A stretch of DNA of 64,000 bases from Gemmatimonadota bacterium (GCA_016874005.1 VGVQ01000001.1:434001-498000), one strand, 5' to 3'; shown: positions 43,497 to 52,913, numbered from the stretch's first letter. The notes: a model not told the origin generated them from the letters alone. A program made the numbers and translations.

Positions 43497-44407
43497 CGGT
43501 TGGCCGCGGAATCGTCCGGGATTTCCTTTTGATCGCCAAAGGCATCGGCCGGGATCTCGATCAGCTCGCCTCGCATTCGTCGTAACACCAGTTGCTGCCT
43601 CCAGCGCATCCGCCCGGGTCGGTAGGCTGGGTTCGACCGAAGCGGGAACGGAAGGGTCCCGGCGAGGGCGGCTGCCTGTTCGACCGTCAGCTGGGCAGCG
43701 GGCCGGCGGAAATAGTGCTGGGCGGCGGCCTCGATTCCCCAGATTTCGGGCCCAAACTCGACCACGTTGAGGTAGAGTTCGAGGAGGCGGGTCTTGTCCA
43801 TCGCCCACTCCAGCCGGTAGGCTGTCATCGCCTCCTTCGCCTTCCGAAGCGGGTTACGCGAGGGGGAGAGGTAGAGGTTCTTGGCCAGTTGCTGGGTGAT
43901 GGTGCTTGCTCCGCGGACTTGGTCGCGACGCTCCCAGGTGCGCCCAAGCACTCGCCACAACTCGGCCCGGTCTCGTGGGTCGCTCCACTCGAACCCGACC
44001 CGCCGATAGCCCAGGGCCGTTCGGATCGCGGTCAAGTCGACCCCGCCGTGCTCGAAGAACCGATGATCCTCGGCGATCAGAACCGCGGTAGGGACGGCGC
44101 GGGCAACGGCGCCGAGCGGAACCGGGCGGTACAACCGGGGCAACTCATCGGCCACAACATCGCGGCGACGTTGAACGTGGCGGACCAGGCTATCGGCCTG
44201 CCGATCGCGCATGGCCATGAACGCCGTCTCTCGGGGCCAGAACCATCGGTACCACAGAGGCGGCGGCCAGACCGCGAACATCCAAAGCCAGAACAAACCG
44301 GCGAACGCAACCAGGCCGAGCAGGATGGTCCTGATCGGCCGTCGGCGTGAACTAACGGTTGGACGTGGCTCTGGACCGGGGACCGCCGCTGGCGAGTTAG
44401 CGGGCAA
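43493..44407 (-). CDS. mtgA: Monofunctional peptidoglycan glycosyltransferase (GT51)
   Basis: 304 residues with one N-terminal membrane segment (TILLGLVAFAGLFWLWMFAVW). The GT51 motifs are clear: AEDHRFFEHGGVD (catalytic Glu), RGASTITQQLAKNLYLSP, and RLLELYLNVVEFGPEIWGIEAAA. No transpeptidase domain is present, so it polymerises glycan chains only. It shares stop bases with dnaN. Confidence 0.95.
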   Translation of the reverse strand: MPANSPAAVPGPEPRPTVSSRRRPIRTILLGLVAFAGLFWLWMFAVWPPPLWYRWFWPRETAFMAMRDRQADSLVRHVQRRRDVVADELPRLYRPVPLGAVARAVPTAVLIAEDHRFFEHGGVDLTAIRTALGYRRVGFEWSDPRDRAELWRVLGRTWERRDQVRGASTITQQLAKNLYLSPSRNPLRKAKEAMTAYRLEWAMDKTRLLELYLNVVEFGPEIWGIEAAAQHYFRRPAAQLTVEQAAALAGTLPFPLRSNPAYRPGRMRWRQQLVLRRMRGELIEIPADAFGDQKEIPDDSAANR

Positions 44408-44432
44408 CTGGCGTCCTGTGTCCCTGGTCCGT

Positions 44433-45215
44433 CTACTTGAGAACGGTCACCTTGGTGGTAGATACCGAGGTCAGGGGAATGGCATCGGGAACGACCGCCG
44501 CCCGAATCTTGCCATTCATCGTCGTCTTGCTCTCCCCGCCCAGGTAGGTGCCATCCGACCCGAGGTAGAACGCCTCGGTCCCGCTGCTGGTCGTTTCCAA
44601 CTCCATCGTTCCGGCCATCGGGTTCTCGAGCGTGCCTGCCGCGCTGGCGGTCCCGGCGGCATCCAGGCGGACGGCAGTCTCGCCACTCCAGGTCGACGCG
44701 CCGCCAAGGGTGAAGTTGGTGACCCGGGTCGTCTTCATCGCTCGGTTGGGCGTCTTGGTGTCGACGGTGGCAGTGTCGGTCCAGGTATCGCCGGCCTTGG
44801 CCCCTGGGCGCATCACCGGGAAAAACCGCGCGAACATCGACCGGAATTCACCGACGATTTCATTCGCGTCGGTCGACGCCGCGGTCATCGTGGCCCGGCC
44901 CCACGAGTCGAGAAACCCATGGATCCAGGCTCCCTTGGCTCCCGCGAGCGCCGAAGCCATGTCGGGCGCGGGAACGTCGCTCGTTACCGAGTCGATGACG
45001 ACGTGCATGACTCTCCCACCGGCGGAATCGGTCAGCGTCACCGACACCAAAGCGATCTGGTTCATCGTCACCTCCTGCTTGGGGCCGCCGGCCCCCGTCA
45101 GGTCGACGACCTGTTCGTTCTTCGTTTCGATCTTGTAGCGAATCGTCCGCGGTGCCGCAGGCTCGAGCCCGAGGATGCCAACGAGTGGAACGAATCCCAA
45201 TGCCAGGCGAATCAT
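44433..45215 (-). CDS. Secreted protein of unknown function, 260 aa
   Basis: Start at the ATG at 45215 (the longer frame crosses the rnpB terminator and is unlikely). A hydrophobic leader (LALGFVPLVGILGLEP) suggests export. The body is Thr/Ser-rich beta structure (TIRYKIETKNEQVVDL, TRVTNFTLGG, GTMELETTSSGTEAF) resembling a lipocalin or DUF6263-like barrel, but I do not assign it. It lies between rnpB and mtgA on the same strand, so readthrough could link it to rnpB unless the terminator acts. Confidence 0.7.
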   Translation of the reverse strand: MIRLALGFVPLVGILGLEPAAPRTIRYKIETKNEQVVDLTGAGGPKQEVTMNQIALVSVTLTDSAGGRVMHVVIDSVTSDVPAPDMASALAGAKGAWIHGFLDSWGRATMTAASTDANEIVGEFRSMFARFFPVMRPGAKAGDTWTDTATVDTKTPNRAMKTTRVTNFTLGGASTWSGETAVRLDAAGTASAAGTLENPMAGTMELETTSSGTEAFYLGSDGTYLGGESKTTMNGKIRAAVVPDAIPLTSVSTTKVTVLK

Positions 45216-45253
45216 CTCGAGAACCCCTTTCTGGGTGCAACGAAGGAATGGCT

Positions 45254-45296
45254 GCAAAACAGCCCCCTCTTTCGCGGAGACCGCGTCGAGGGGGCT
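45254..45296 (-). terminator. Rho-independent terminator of rnpB
   Basis: On the minus strand AGCCCCCTC and GAGGGGGCT (45296-45288 and 45269-45261) form a perfect 9-bp stem enclosing an inner GCGG/CCGC stem, followed by GTTTTG. It lies four bases past the mature end of RNase P RNA. Confidence 0.8.
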
Positions 45297-45299
45297 GCC

Positions 45300-45678
45300 G
45301 GGGTCGAGCCGTAAGCCGAGTTCTGTTCGGACCGCCGAGGCGGCCCGCATCGGTCATCTCTCTGGGATGATCGTCGCCGATCACCTCGAGCGGCCTACCC
45401 GCGACTCCCGGCGGCTCATCGCCACCCGTGGTGTGGGTCACACCTCGTCGCTGCTTGGCCTTGCTCCGACTGGGGGTTGCCGTGCCACACCCGTTGCCGG
45501 GTGCGCGGTGGGCTCTTACCCCACCGTTTCACCCTTACCGGGCCACGAGGGCCCGGCGGTTTGTTTTCTGTGGCCCTATCCGTCGCCTTGCGGCGCCCAG
45601 GCGTTACCTGGCAGTCTACCCTGTGGAGCTCGGACTTTCCTCGGGGGGGATACCCCCGCGACCAATCCACTCGGCCCC
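45300..45678 (-). ncRNA. rnpB: RNase P RNA (bacterial type A)
   Basis: The universally conserved GAGGAAAGTCCG (complement at 45631-45642) begins helix P4, and ACAGAACTCGGCTTACGGC near 45309-45330 closes it. The terminal helix P1 pairs GGGGCCGAG (45678 side) with CTCGACCCC at 45300. Internal signatures GGTAAGGGTGAAACGGTG and AGAGCCCACCG fit the type A core. Length about 379 nt is normal. It supplies the catalytic RNA for tRNA 5' processing. Confidence 0.95.
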
Positions 45679-45699
45679 GAGCGGGAAAGGTAACCTGGG

Positions 45700-47115
45700 T
45701 CAGCCCCCTTCGCCGACCCCCGTTACCCTGGCCAGGCCTCGCTGAGCCTGCTGGAGGAACGGCCGCAATTCGGGGTCGCCCGCCTGCCATTGGCCAAGCA
45801 CCGCCCGATACTCGGTGGCGGCGTCCGCGACTCGGCCCAGCTGCTCGAGCGCCTGGCCGCGCAGAAGGCGGACTCGGGGCAAGAGGATCCAGCGGGCATC
45901 GAAACCCCGGGTCCCAAAGGTGCCGGGGTCGAACTCTTCCAGGGTCTCGACGACCTCGCGGTAGTCGCCCAGCGCGAAATAGGCTTCGGCGACGATCGGT
46001 CGCTTGTCGCCAGGGAACAGCCACTCGGCGTGGGCGGAGTCGTGTTTCGCACCGCCTTGATCCAGCAGTAGCCGCGCCCCGGTCGAGTCGCCTTCCCTGG
46101 CGGCGATCAAGGCTCGCAGAACGGCGGGACTCCGCTTCCGGGTCAGCCGTTCGAGCTCGCGCAGTGGGCGTTGGTCTTCGGACGGGCCGAGCAACAGTCC
46201 GACGGCGGTGGACCCGATGACTTCCGGGGCTCTCAGCCGTTCCTTTTCCGTTCCAGCGGCAACGATCGCGAGGCCTCGGTCCCAAACCTTCCGCAGTTGG
46301 TCGTGACGGGTCCCACTGGCGCTCAGGAGGGCACCAAGGCGGGCCAATTCCCAGAGATCGTCGGCCCGTCTCTTCTCCGCCGAATCCCGGGCTTCCGGGC
46401 GCTCGTTGAAGAGACGCCGACCAAGCAGGATGACCTGCTCGGCGCCTTCCACGTCGCCGAGATAACCGAGGGCGTCGGCGCCAGTCAGAACCTCGTAGAT
46501 CGGGTCGGGAGCAAAATCCAGCTCGCGGAACACCCTGGGTCGCACCCGGGGCAGCACGCTTCGCACCGTCTGGGCCGAACCTTCGATGTCGCCCCCGACA
46601 AACTGAGCTCGGGCGTCGAGGAACCCAAAGAACGGCTGCACCGAATCCGGAAAGAGCCCCCGCAATTGACTCACCGTCTGCCGGGCCTCGCTCACTCGAC
46701 CACCGGCCAGCAATGCCTTGTACAGGTGATAGTAGGCTCGAGGCGTGTTGGGTTGACGCCTGGTCCAGGCCCGGGCGAGTTCGACCGCTTGCCTCTGCGC
46801 GATGCGGCGGTTCTCCCGCTCCAGGGAACTATCGGGCTCGGTGGCTCCCCCTCGAGCGGTGACCAGCGTGTCGCCGGCAACGAGACGAAGCCAGCCATCG
46901 CGCTGCCCGGCGTCCGTCAGAAGAGCGCCAACGTGCTCGTAGGCCAGCGCGAATCCGGAGTCGAGGCCAATGACCCTGCTAAAGCCACGAAGCGACTGAT
47001 TGAGGAGGTTCGTTTCCCCCCGGGCATACCCGGAGTGGAAGGCGGCATCCGCCCAGCCGTACCAAGCCTCGACGTCGTTGGAGTCCTTGGCAACCAACTG
47101 GGCGTAGAGCGACAA
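45700..47115 (-). CDS. TPR-repeat C-terminal part of a frameshifted Ser/Thr kinase
   Basis: 471 residues from a TTG. The sequence is helical repeats: DVEAWYGWADAAFHSGYA, ALAYEHVGALLTDAGQ, and later DYREVVETLEEFDPGTFG. It continues directly from the upstream kinase ORF if one base is added in the GGGG run at 47130-47133. It therefore looks like the C-terminal half of a 1040-residue protein rather than a separate gene. The RnpB gene lies just after its end. Confidence 0.75.
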   Translation of the reverse strand: MSLYAQLVAKDSNDVEAWYGWADAAFHSGYARGETNLLNQSLRGFSRVIGLDSGFALAYEHVGALLTDAGQRDGWLRLVAGDTLVTARGGATEPDSSLERENRRIAQRQAVELARAWTRRQPNTPRAYYHLYKALLAGGRVSEARQTVSQLRGLFPDSVQPFFGFLDARAQFVGGDIEGSAQTVRSVLPRVRPRVFRELDFAPDPIYEVLTGADALGYLGDVEGAEQVILLGRRLFNERPEARDSAEKRRADDLWELARLGALLSASGTRHDQLRKVWDRGLAIVAAGTEKERLRAPEVIGSTAVGLLLGPSEDQRPLRELERLTRKRSPAVLRALIAAREGDSTGARLLLDQGGAKHDSAHAEWLFPGDKRPIVAEAYFALGDYREVVETLEEFDPGTFGTRGFDARWILLPRVRLLRGQALEQLGRVADAATEYRAVLGQWQAGDPELRPFLQQAQRGLARVTGVGEGG

Positions 47116-48830
47116 CCCCCGCTCGTAGTCCCCTCCAGGAAGGATTGGTACCCCTCGATCAGTTGCCGCTCCCGGGCGGGGAGCCGCTCGGAACTCAGGG
47201 CGGCCCGCCGGATCGCGCTCGAACCGATGGTATCAATCGGGCTGATCCAGCCCCGGGTGACCGCGAGCTTGTAGTTCGCCAGCGCGAAACCAGGGTCTCG
47301 ACGAACCGCCGCCTCCAGCGCCGCGCTCGCTTCCGAAAGCCGCCAGTGGTTGAGGGCGTCCACCCCTCGGAGGTAATCACGATAGGCTTCCAACGACGTC
47401 GTGGTGGCCGAGGCAAGTGTGGTTCGGGATTCGGCCGGAGCGCCGGTCAGTTCGAGCAGACGGGTGGCGAGGTCGTCGAACACCGGCCGAACGTCCCCAC
47501 TCGCGGTACCCCGCACCTCGATCAGGTCCAGTCGTCGACCGGTTGCCACGTCGTAGCGCCGCGCCGTTACCCTCAAGCTGTCGCCAACTTGGTTGAACTC
47601 GCCGAGCACCACGGTCCAGGCTCGACTGCGCCGGGCCATTCGGCGGGCCTCCGCGAGCCCGATCGGTTGCTCCGGGTCGCTCCGCTCGCCAACCAGATCG
47701 TGGACCCGTTCCTGGTCGACGACCGTCAGATCCTGCCACTGGGACAGCGCCAGCGACAGCATGTTGACGCTCCCCTCCCTCAGCCACTCGTATTGGGGGT
47801 CGTTGCGGAGGTTGTCGAACGGCAGTACCAGGAGCGAGAGCCCGGGATCCGTGCCGGGAGGCGGGCCGGTTGGCCGGAAGAGAGCGACGACCAGCGCGAC
47901 CGCGGCCACGCCGGCCGCGATGGCCACCGCCACGCCGCTTCGTTGCCGTCGGGTCCGGGCCCGGGAGAAGCGGACCATCGCGGGGACGCCGCCACCGAGG
48001 GCGGCTCGAAAGGCGGCCCCGGTCTGCCACCGGTGATCGGGCACCTTCTCCAACAGGGTCATCACCGCGTCGGAAATCGGCGGCGCCAGGTCGGGCACGA
48101 GTTCCCCGACTGGGGTGGGTGCGTCGAGGATCTGCTTCGAGATCACCGCCCGCTGCGAGCCGACGAACGGAGGTCGTCCGGTGAGCATCTCGTAGGAAAC
48201 CACCCCGAGCGAATACAGGTCGCTTCGGCCATCGATGACCTCGCCGGCGGCCTGTTCCGGGCTCATGTAGGCCGGGGTGCCCATCACCGCTCCGGGCCCG
48301 GTTCGGTTCGAGTCGGCCTCGCTGAGCCGAGCGATCCCGAAGTCGGCCAAGAGCGCCCGGGGCCGTTCGGCGGATCCCTCGAGGAGGATGTTCTCGGGCT
48401 TCAGATCGCGGTGGATGATCCCGGCGGCGCGAGCGGCATCGAGCGCCGAGGCAATCTCCCCGGCGATGGCCATCGCCAGATCGGCCGTTAGGCGGCCCTC
48501 GCGGGTCAGGCACGCTCGGAGGGTCTCCCCGGCGTGATAGTCCATCACGAAATAGAACAACCCGTTGACTTCGCCGCCGGCATGGACGGCGACGATGTTC
48601 GGATGGCGGAGCTTGGCGATGGCGCGAGCTTCCGAAAGGAAGCGCTCGGCCACCGTCGGGTTGGAGCCGAGTTCGGGCTGAATGACTTTGATCGCGACGG
48701 GTCGGTCGAGCGTCAGGTCGTGGGCGAGGTAGACGACCCCCATGCCACCGCGCCCGAGTTCGGGTTCGATCCGGTACTGCCCACCCAGCGCCTGGGCCAG
48801 GGGTCCGAACTCGTCCGCTGCACCGGTCAT
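46917..48830 (-). CDS. Serine/threonine protein kinase, N-terminal part (frameshifted)
   Basis: The intact frame holds a full kinase: GRGGMGVV (26-33), Lys48 in VAIKVI, HRD at 140-142 (HRDLKPEN), DFG at 163-165, and a single membrane helix near 305-325 (GVAVAIAAGVAAVALVVALF). After it come a FlgO/TolB-like segment and the first TPRs. The natural reading frame ends around residue 565; the rest of this ORF (Pro/Ser-rich) is out-of-frame. See the downstream ORF for the missing half. Confidence 0.82.
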   Translation of the reverse strand: MTGAADEFGPLAQALGGQYRIEPELGRGGMGVVYLAHDLTLDRPVAIKVIQPELGSNPTVAERFLSEARAIAKLRHPNIVAVHAGGEVNGLFYFVMDYHAGETLRACLTREGRLTADLAMAIAGEIASALDAARAAGIIHRDLKPENILLEGSAERPRALLADFGIARLSEADSNRTGPGAVMGTPAYMSPEQAAGEVIDGRSDLYSLGVVSYEMLTGRPPFVGSQRAVISKQILDAPTPVGELVPDLAPPISDAVMTLLEKVPDHRWQTGAAFRAALGGGVPAMVRFSRARTRRQRSGVAVAIAAGVAAVALVVALFRPTGPPPGTDPGLSLLVLPFDNLRNDPQYEWLREGSVNMLSLALSQWQDLTVVDQERVHDLVGERSDPEQPIGLAEARRMARRSRAWTVVLGEFNQVGDSLRVTARRYDVATGRRLDLIEVRGTASGDVRPVFDDLATRLLELTGAPAESRTTLASATTTSLEAYRDYLRGVDALNHWRLSEASAALEAAVRRDPGFALANYKLAVTRGWISPIDTIGSSAIRRAALSSERLPARERQLIEGYQSFLEGTTSGGCRSTPSWLPRTPTTSRLGTAGRMPPSTPGMPGGKRTSSISRFVALAGSLASTPDSRWPTSTLALF

Positions 48831-49009
48831 TGGGCCACCCGTCCGAATACCCGCCAGAATTCAAGATACACCGCCTCGGCCAGCGGGATTCCCAGGCCTA
48901 GCAGCCGGTGCCTCGTAGCGAAAACGATGCGCCGGGCGTGGGCATCGTCGCCAGAATGGTCCGACGAACCGACGTTTGGGACTTCGGGGTAGGTTGATGG
49001 TCGGTTGAG

Positions 49010-49942
49010 GTGACGGCGCCACTGTTGACCCGGTTCCCTGCCCCAAAGGCCCCGATGCCCGAGTTCCCGCGGTTGACCATTGCGGCGGTGGTCGCGCCGG
49101 CGGAACGTCCCCACCTCGACGCCGCGGCCGCCGGGTGCTTTTCGATCGTTCACCGGCAGTCTCTTCCCGAGGCGGCGCGAAGCGTCCGGGAGCAGCCGGT
49201 CGACGCGGTGGTCTTTTCGGTCGACCATTGCCGTGGTCCCCAGGTGGCGTACGTCGACGACTTCATTCGTCGATATCCGGACGTACCGACGTTCGCGTTG
49301 GTTACGCGGGCCGAGCCGGAAACCTCCGAGGCGTTGCTGCGGCTCGGAGCCAGCGGCGTCCGCCACGTGGTCGACGTCACCGGACCCCGGGGTTGGCAAC
49401 GGCTTCGGCAGGTGCTCGCCGAGCCCGCTTCGCGACCGGCGGCCAGGATCCTGGCTCGATTCCTCGATGCCCTGCCCGAGCTGGTGCCCAGCACCCGGAT
49501 GTTCCTCGAGCTGGTCGTTCGAATGGCCCCCTCCGTACCGGTCGCACGCCGGTTGGCCCGTCACACCCGGTTGCGGCCGAGCACCCTGATGTCCCGGTTC
49601 GCCCGAGCTGGCCTGCCCTCACTCAAGACTTACGTCGCTGCGATCCGCCTTCTATACGCCGCTCAATACTTCGAGACGGAGGGCCTTTCCGTCGGCGACG
49701 TCGCCTACCGCCTGGAATGCTCCTCCCCGCAGAGCTTTGGGAGGCACCTGCGGGCCATGCTGGGTATCACGGCGGGCGAGTTCCGGCGCCGCTACTCCTT
49801 CGACGCCGCAGCCACCCGGTTCGTTGCGCTGCTGTTTGAGCCCTACCGGGAGAATTGGCGACTGTTCAAGCCGCTGGAGGGAGCCTTCAGGGACGGAACG
49901 GCGCTGAAACCCCTACGGCGCCGGGTGAAGGCCAAGCGCTGA
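49010..49942 (+). CDS. AraC-family regulator with degenerate receiver-like domain
   Basis: 310 residues from a GTG (ATG at 49055 is an alternative). Residues 30-150 resemble a response-regulator fold (VDAVVFSVDH, FIRRYPDVPTFALVTR, LLRLGASGVRHVV) but lack the clear phospho-acceptor Asp. Residues 190-290 are a two-HTH AraC domain (RPSTLMSRFARAGLP, LSVGDVAYRLECSSPQSFGRHLRAMLG). It diverges from the first kinase gene. Its 3' end overlaps the convergent pyrE by 30 bases. Confidence 0.82.
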   Translation: MTAPLLTRFPAPKAPMPEFPRLTIAAVVAPAERPHLDAAAAGCFSIVHRQSLPEAARSVREQPVDAVVFSVDHCRGPQVAYVDDFIRRYPDVPTFALVTRAEPETSEALLRLGASGVRHVVDVTGPRGWQRLRQVLAEPASRPAARILARFLDALPELVPSTRMFLELVVRMAPSVPVARRLARHTRLRPSTLMSRFARAGLPSLKTYVAAIRLLYAAQYFETEGLSVGDVAYRLECSSPQSFGRHLRAMLGITAGEFRRRYSFDAAATRFVALLFEPYRENWRLFKPLEGAFRDGTALKPLRRRVKAKR

Positions 49943-50470
49943 GGTAGTTGTTATAAATACTACTTTGATTCCGAGGTCGGCAATTCGCGCTGCCCCGCCC
50001 TGCTCGCGATCGACTACCGCCAAGACGCCCAACACCTCCCCTCCCTCGTTTCGGATCGCCTCGATCGCTTGGACGGTCGAGCCGCCAGTCGTCACAACGT
50101 CTTCGACGACGACCACTTTGGACCCCGGATCGAAGTTGCCCTCCACCCGGCGTTTGGTGCCGTGTTCCTTGGCGGCCTTTCGGACGCTGAACGCCTGGAT
50201 GACTGGGGGGGCGTCCAGGCTGGCCCGCGCAATTGCGTAGGCGACCGGGTCGGCGCCCATAGTGAGTCCGCCGACGGCCTCAGGCGCCCAGCCGGCCTGA
50301 CGAATGGCTGCCAGGCCGAGTCGTCCGATGACTGCCTGACCCTCGGCCGACATGGTGGTTTTGCGGGCATCGATGTAGTAGCGGGATTTCTGGCCGGACG
50401 CGAGAACGAAGTCTCCGAAGCGAACCGAGCGGGCCAGAAGGAGGGTATTGAGTGCGGCCTGGTCGCTCAC
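49913..50470 (-). CDS. pyrE: Orotate phosphoribosyltransferase
   Basis: 185 residues from a GTG at 50470. The PRPP-binding motif VVVVEDVVTTGGST is complete, and SGQKSRYYIDARKTTM is typical PyrE N-terminal sequence. It makes OMP from orotate and PRPP. The GTG overlaps the stop of a Ser/Thr kinase gene (GTGA), an odd partner for a pyrimidine gene. Its 3' end overlaps the convergent AraC gene. Confidence 0.95.
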   Translation of the reverse strand: MSDQAALNTLLLARSVRFGDFVLASGQKSRYYIDARKTTMSAEGQAVIGRLGLAAIRQAGWAPEAVGGLTMGADPVAYAIARASLDAPPVIQAFSVRKAAKEHGTKRRVEGNFDPGSKVVVVEDVVTTGGSTVQAIEAIRNEGGEVLGVLAVVDREQGGAARIADLGIKVVFITTTSALGLHPAP

Positions 50471-51369
50471 TCTTTGCCGCGGCGAAAAAGCGACGAGAGG
50501 AAGCCGCTCTTCTCCTTGGTGGGCTGACCGGCTGCGCATTGGCCAAAGGCCGTGGCGAAGTCGCCGACGGTCTTCCACCTCTTGTCGAGGTCGCGTTCCA
50601 GCCCCTTCATTACCACCGCCTCGAGCTCGGGGTTCATCTTGATACCCTTGGCGGCCTGGCCGATCGGAATCGGTGGTTTGCTGAGTAGTTGCTGGAACAA
50701 CTCTCTCGGATTCTTCCCGGGATATGGGAGTTGCCCGGTCAGCAGGTGATACGCGATTGTGGCGAGGCTGTAGACGTCGGCTTGCTCCTTGACGAGCTCG
50801 CCGCTCAAGGCCTCGGGGGCGACATACTGGAGTGTCCCGACGAAGAACCCGGCCCGGGTCAGGCGCTGGGCCGGGTCGTCCTCGGCGTCACGGGCAATGC
50901 CGAAGTCGAGGAGTCGTGCTGTCTGGGTTGCCGGGTCATACATGATGTTTGCCGGCTTGAGATCTCGATGGATGATGCCGGCACCGTGAGCCACGCCGAG
51001 GGCCGCGCCCAATTGGCTGACGATCTTGCCAACCAAGTCAGGGGCCAAGGGCCCCGCCGCTGTCAGGAAGCTGGCGAGTGGTTCTCCGGCGGCCCACTCC
51101 AAGGCGAGGTAATACATCCCCTCGGCCTCTCCGAACTCGTAGGTGCGAACGATGTTCGGGTGATTCAGCCGGGCGCCGAACTCTGCTTCTCGGAGGAACC
51201 GCTTGACCACGACCGGATCCTGCGCCATTCGACCCCGGAGGATTTTCACGGCGGCAACGCCCTTGTCGGGATGCTGGGCGCGATACACCGTCGCGGTTCC
51301 GCCTTCGCCTACGTGGGCGAGCAGCTTGTACCCGGCCACGGTGCGACCGACGAGATTATCTTGGCTCAT
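50467..51369 (-). CDS. Serine/threonine protein kinase
   Basis: 300 residues from the ATG at 51369 (a TTG three codons earlier is possible). A complete Hanks-type kinase: GEGGTATVYR, Lys42 (AAVKILRG), HRD at 134-136, DFG at 155-157, and the activation segment GTLQYVAPEALSG. No membrane helix; the C-terminus is basic (FLSSLFRRGKE), which may favour membrane or RNA contact. It lies four bases over pyrE. Confidence 0.93.
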   Translation of the reverse strand: MSQDNLVGRTVAGYKLLAHVGEGGTATVYRAQHPDKGVAAVKILRGRMAQDPVVVKRFLREAEFGARLNHPNIVRTYEFGEAEGMYYLALEWAAGEPLASFLTAAGPLAPDLVGKIVSQLGAALGVAHGAGIIHRDLKPANIMYDPATQTARLLDFGIARDAEDDPAQRLTRAGFFVGTLQYVAPEALSGELVKEQADVYSLATIAYHLLTGQLPYPGKNPRELFQQLLSKPPIPIGQAAKGIKMNPELEAVVMKGLERDLDKRWKTVGDFATAFGQCAAGQPTKEKSGFLSSLFRRGKE

Positions 51370-51453
51370 GGGGATCAAATGAAGCTATACCGCGGCTCGG
51401 GCACCAGCAAGAGACGCGGAGCGGCGTTCCCTCGTTCGACGAAGGACCATCTC

Positions 51454-52827
51454 ATGGATGCAATGAAGCGATCGAGTCTCGCCAGTTGGATTCTGGCGCT
51501 CGGGCTCGTGGCGGGTTGTGGCGGTGCCCGCGGCAACCCCGGCGGTCCCCCGGGAACCGTGACCGATCAGACGCTCACCGAGCTGTTCAATCTCCAGGCC
51601 GTCTACCAGCGGCTTGGCCGACTCGCCGGGATCGGCCCGATTCCGTTCGTGGGCAACGTCGCGCTGCTCGCCGGGCGCGGCGACTCCACCCTGCTCCACC
51701 TGGGCTTGTCGCTCGAGAATCGGTCGCTGTCGTTTCAGCGCGATGGCGGGACCTTCGCCGCCCGGTATCGGGTCGACGTCAGTCTCCAACGACAGGGTGC
51801 CACGCCGGTCCAGAGCTCGACCACCAACCTGGTCCGAGTGGGGTCGTTCCAAGAAGCGCAGCGAGGGGAAGAGTCGATCTTCTTCCACCAAGGCTTCCTC
51901 CTGGTACCCGGGACGTACAGCCTAACGGTCGTCGTCGCCGATTTGGCCGCCAACGCCGCCAGCCGCGTCGAGCGTACGGTCGACGTGCCGTCGTTCGGGC
52001 CCGGTTCGCTCTCGGTTCCGGCAATGGTCTACGAGGTCCGCTCGCGAACCGCCGCCGCCGAGTCGCTCCATGCGATCCTCAACCCCAGGGGCACCGTGGC
52101 GCACGGTGGCGGCGATACCCTCTACCTCTACGTCGAGGGTTATCGGTATCCCGGGCCAACCAGACTCCCGGTGGAAGTCCGTGACGAGCAGGACAGCGTC
52201 GTGTATCGAGGTCAAGTTGAATTCGCGGGGGGCAGGGCAGTGGAGGGTCGGATCGTCAGGGTGGCGTCCGACGCGCCGCCGCTGGGCGAGTTGACCATCT
52301 CCATCGGGGAGGGCACATCGGCTCGCCGAACCAAGGCGCTGGTCTCGTTCGCGCGCGGATGGGTGGTCACCAACTATGAGAACCTCCTGAGCCTGTTGCG
52401 TTTCTTCCCCTACGAGCCGGGGCTGCTGGGCCAACTCCGAGGGGCGCGAGCCTCCGATCGAGCGAGATTGTGGCGCCAATTCTGGGAATTGACCGACCCG
52501 ATGCCGGAGACACCGGAGAACGAGGCGCTCGATCGGTACTTCACCCGGATTGCGATCGCCAACGAGCGGTTCCGCGATGAGGCTGGGGAAGGATGGCGCA
52601 CCGATCGAGGCGAGGTCTTCATCACCCTCGGCGAACCCGATCAGGTCTACGAGACGCCTCCGTCGTCGGACCGGCGGCAGTATCGCTGGATCTACAACGA
52701 ATACCGGGTGGTGCTCGACTTCGAGGGGACGCTCGGATTCTCCCGGATCAGGCTGACGCCGAGTTCGCGATCCGAGTTCGCTCGCGCCCGCTCGCTCGTG
52801 GGGCGGGACGTCCGGCGCCAGCGCTAG
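51454..52827 (+). CDS. GWxTD-domain lipoprotein
   Basis: 457 residues from the ATG with AAGGA seven bases upstream. The lipobox is LVAGCG in a short hydrophobic leader. The GWxTD motif is seen as GWRTDRGEVFITLGEPDQVYE near residue 390, followed by RQYRWIYNEYRVVLDF. The middle is beta-rich. GWxTD proteins are common in Acidobacteria and Gemmatimonadota but have no assigned function. It diverges from the second kinase gene and ends before a strong hairpin. Confidence 0.85.
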   Translation: MDAMKRSSLASWILALGLVAGCGGARGNPGGPPGTVTDQTLTELFNLQAVYQRLGRLAGIGPIPFVGNVALLAGRGDSTLLHLGLSLENRSLSFQRDGGTFAARYRVDVSLQRQGATPVQSSTTNLVRVGSFQEAQRGEESIFFHQGFLLVPGTYSLTVVVADLAANAASRVERTVDVPSFGPGSLSVPAMVYEVRSRTAAAESLHAILNPRGTVAHGGGDTLYLYVEGYRYPGPTRLPVEVRDEQDSVVYRGQVEFAGGRAVEGRIVRVASDAPPLGELTISIGEGTSARRTKALVSFARGWVVTNYENLLSLLRFFPYEPGLLGQLRGARASDRARLWRQFWELTDPMPETPENEALDRYFTRIAIANERFRDEAGEGWRTDRGEVFITLGEPDQVYETPPSSDRRQYRWIYNEYRVVLDFEGTLGFSRIRLTPSSRSEFARARSLVGRDVRRQR

Positions 52828-52869
52828 ACCAGCCTGGCATCAACTGGCCGCTCGGCGACCGAGAGCGGG

Positions 52870-52907
52870 GCGGGGGCGAGCCGGAGTGGCACGCCCCCGC
52901 TTAGTTT
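52870..52907 (+). terminator. GC hairpin with T-rich tail after the GWxTD gene
   Basis: GCGGGGGCG (52870-52878) pairs perfectly with CGCCCCCGC (52892-52900), loop 13, followed by TTAGTTT. It ends only seven bases before polA, so it probably separates the two transcripts. Confidence 0.7.
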
Positions 52908-52913
52908 CCCCTG

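Noticed and set aside
45356-45700. Several plus-strand frames across RNase P RNA
   Set aside because: They lie within the structured rnpB gene and have no signature, so they are chance frames.
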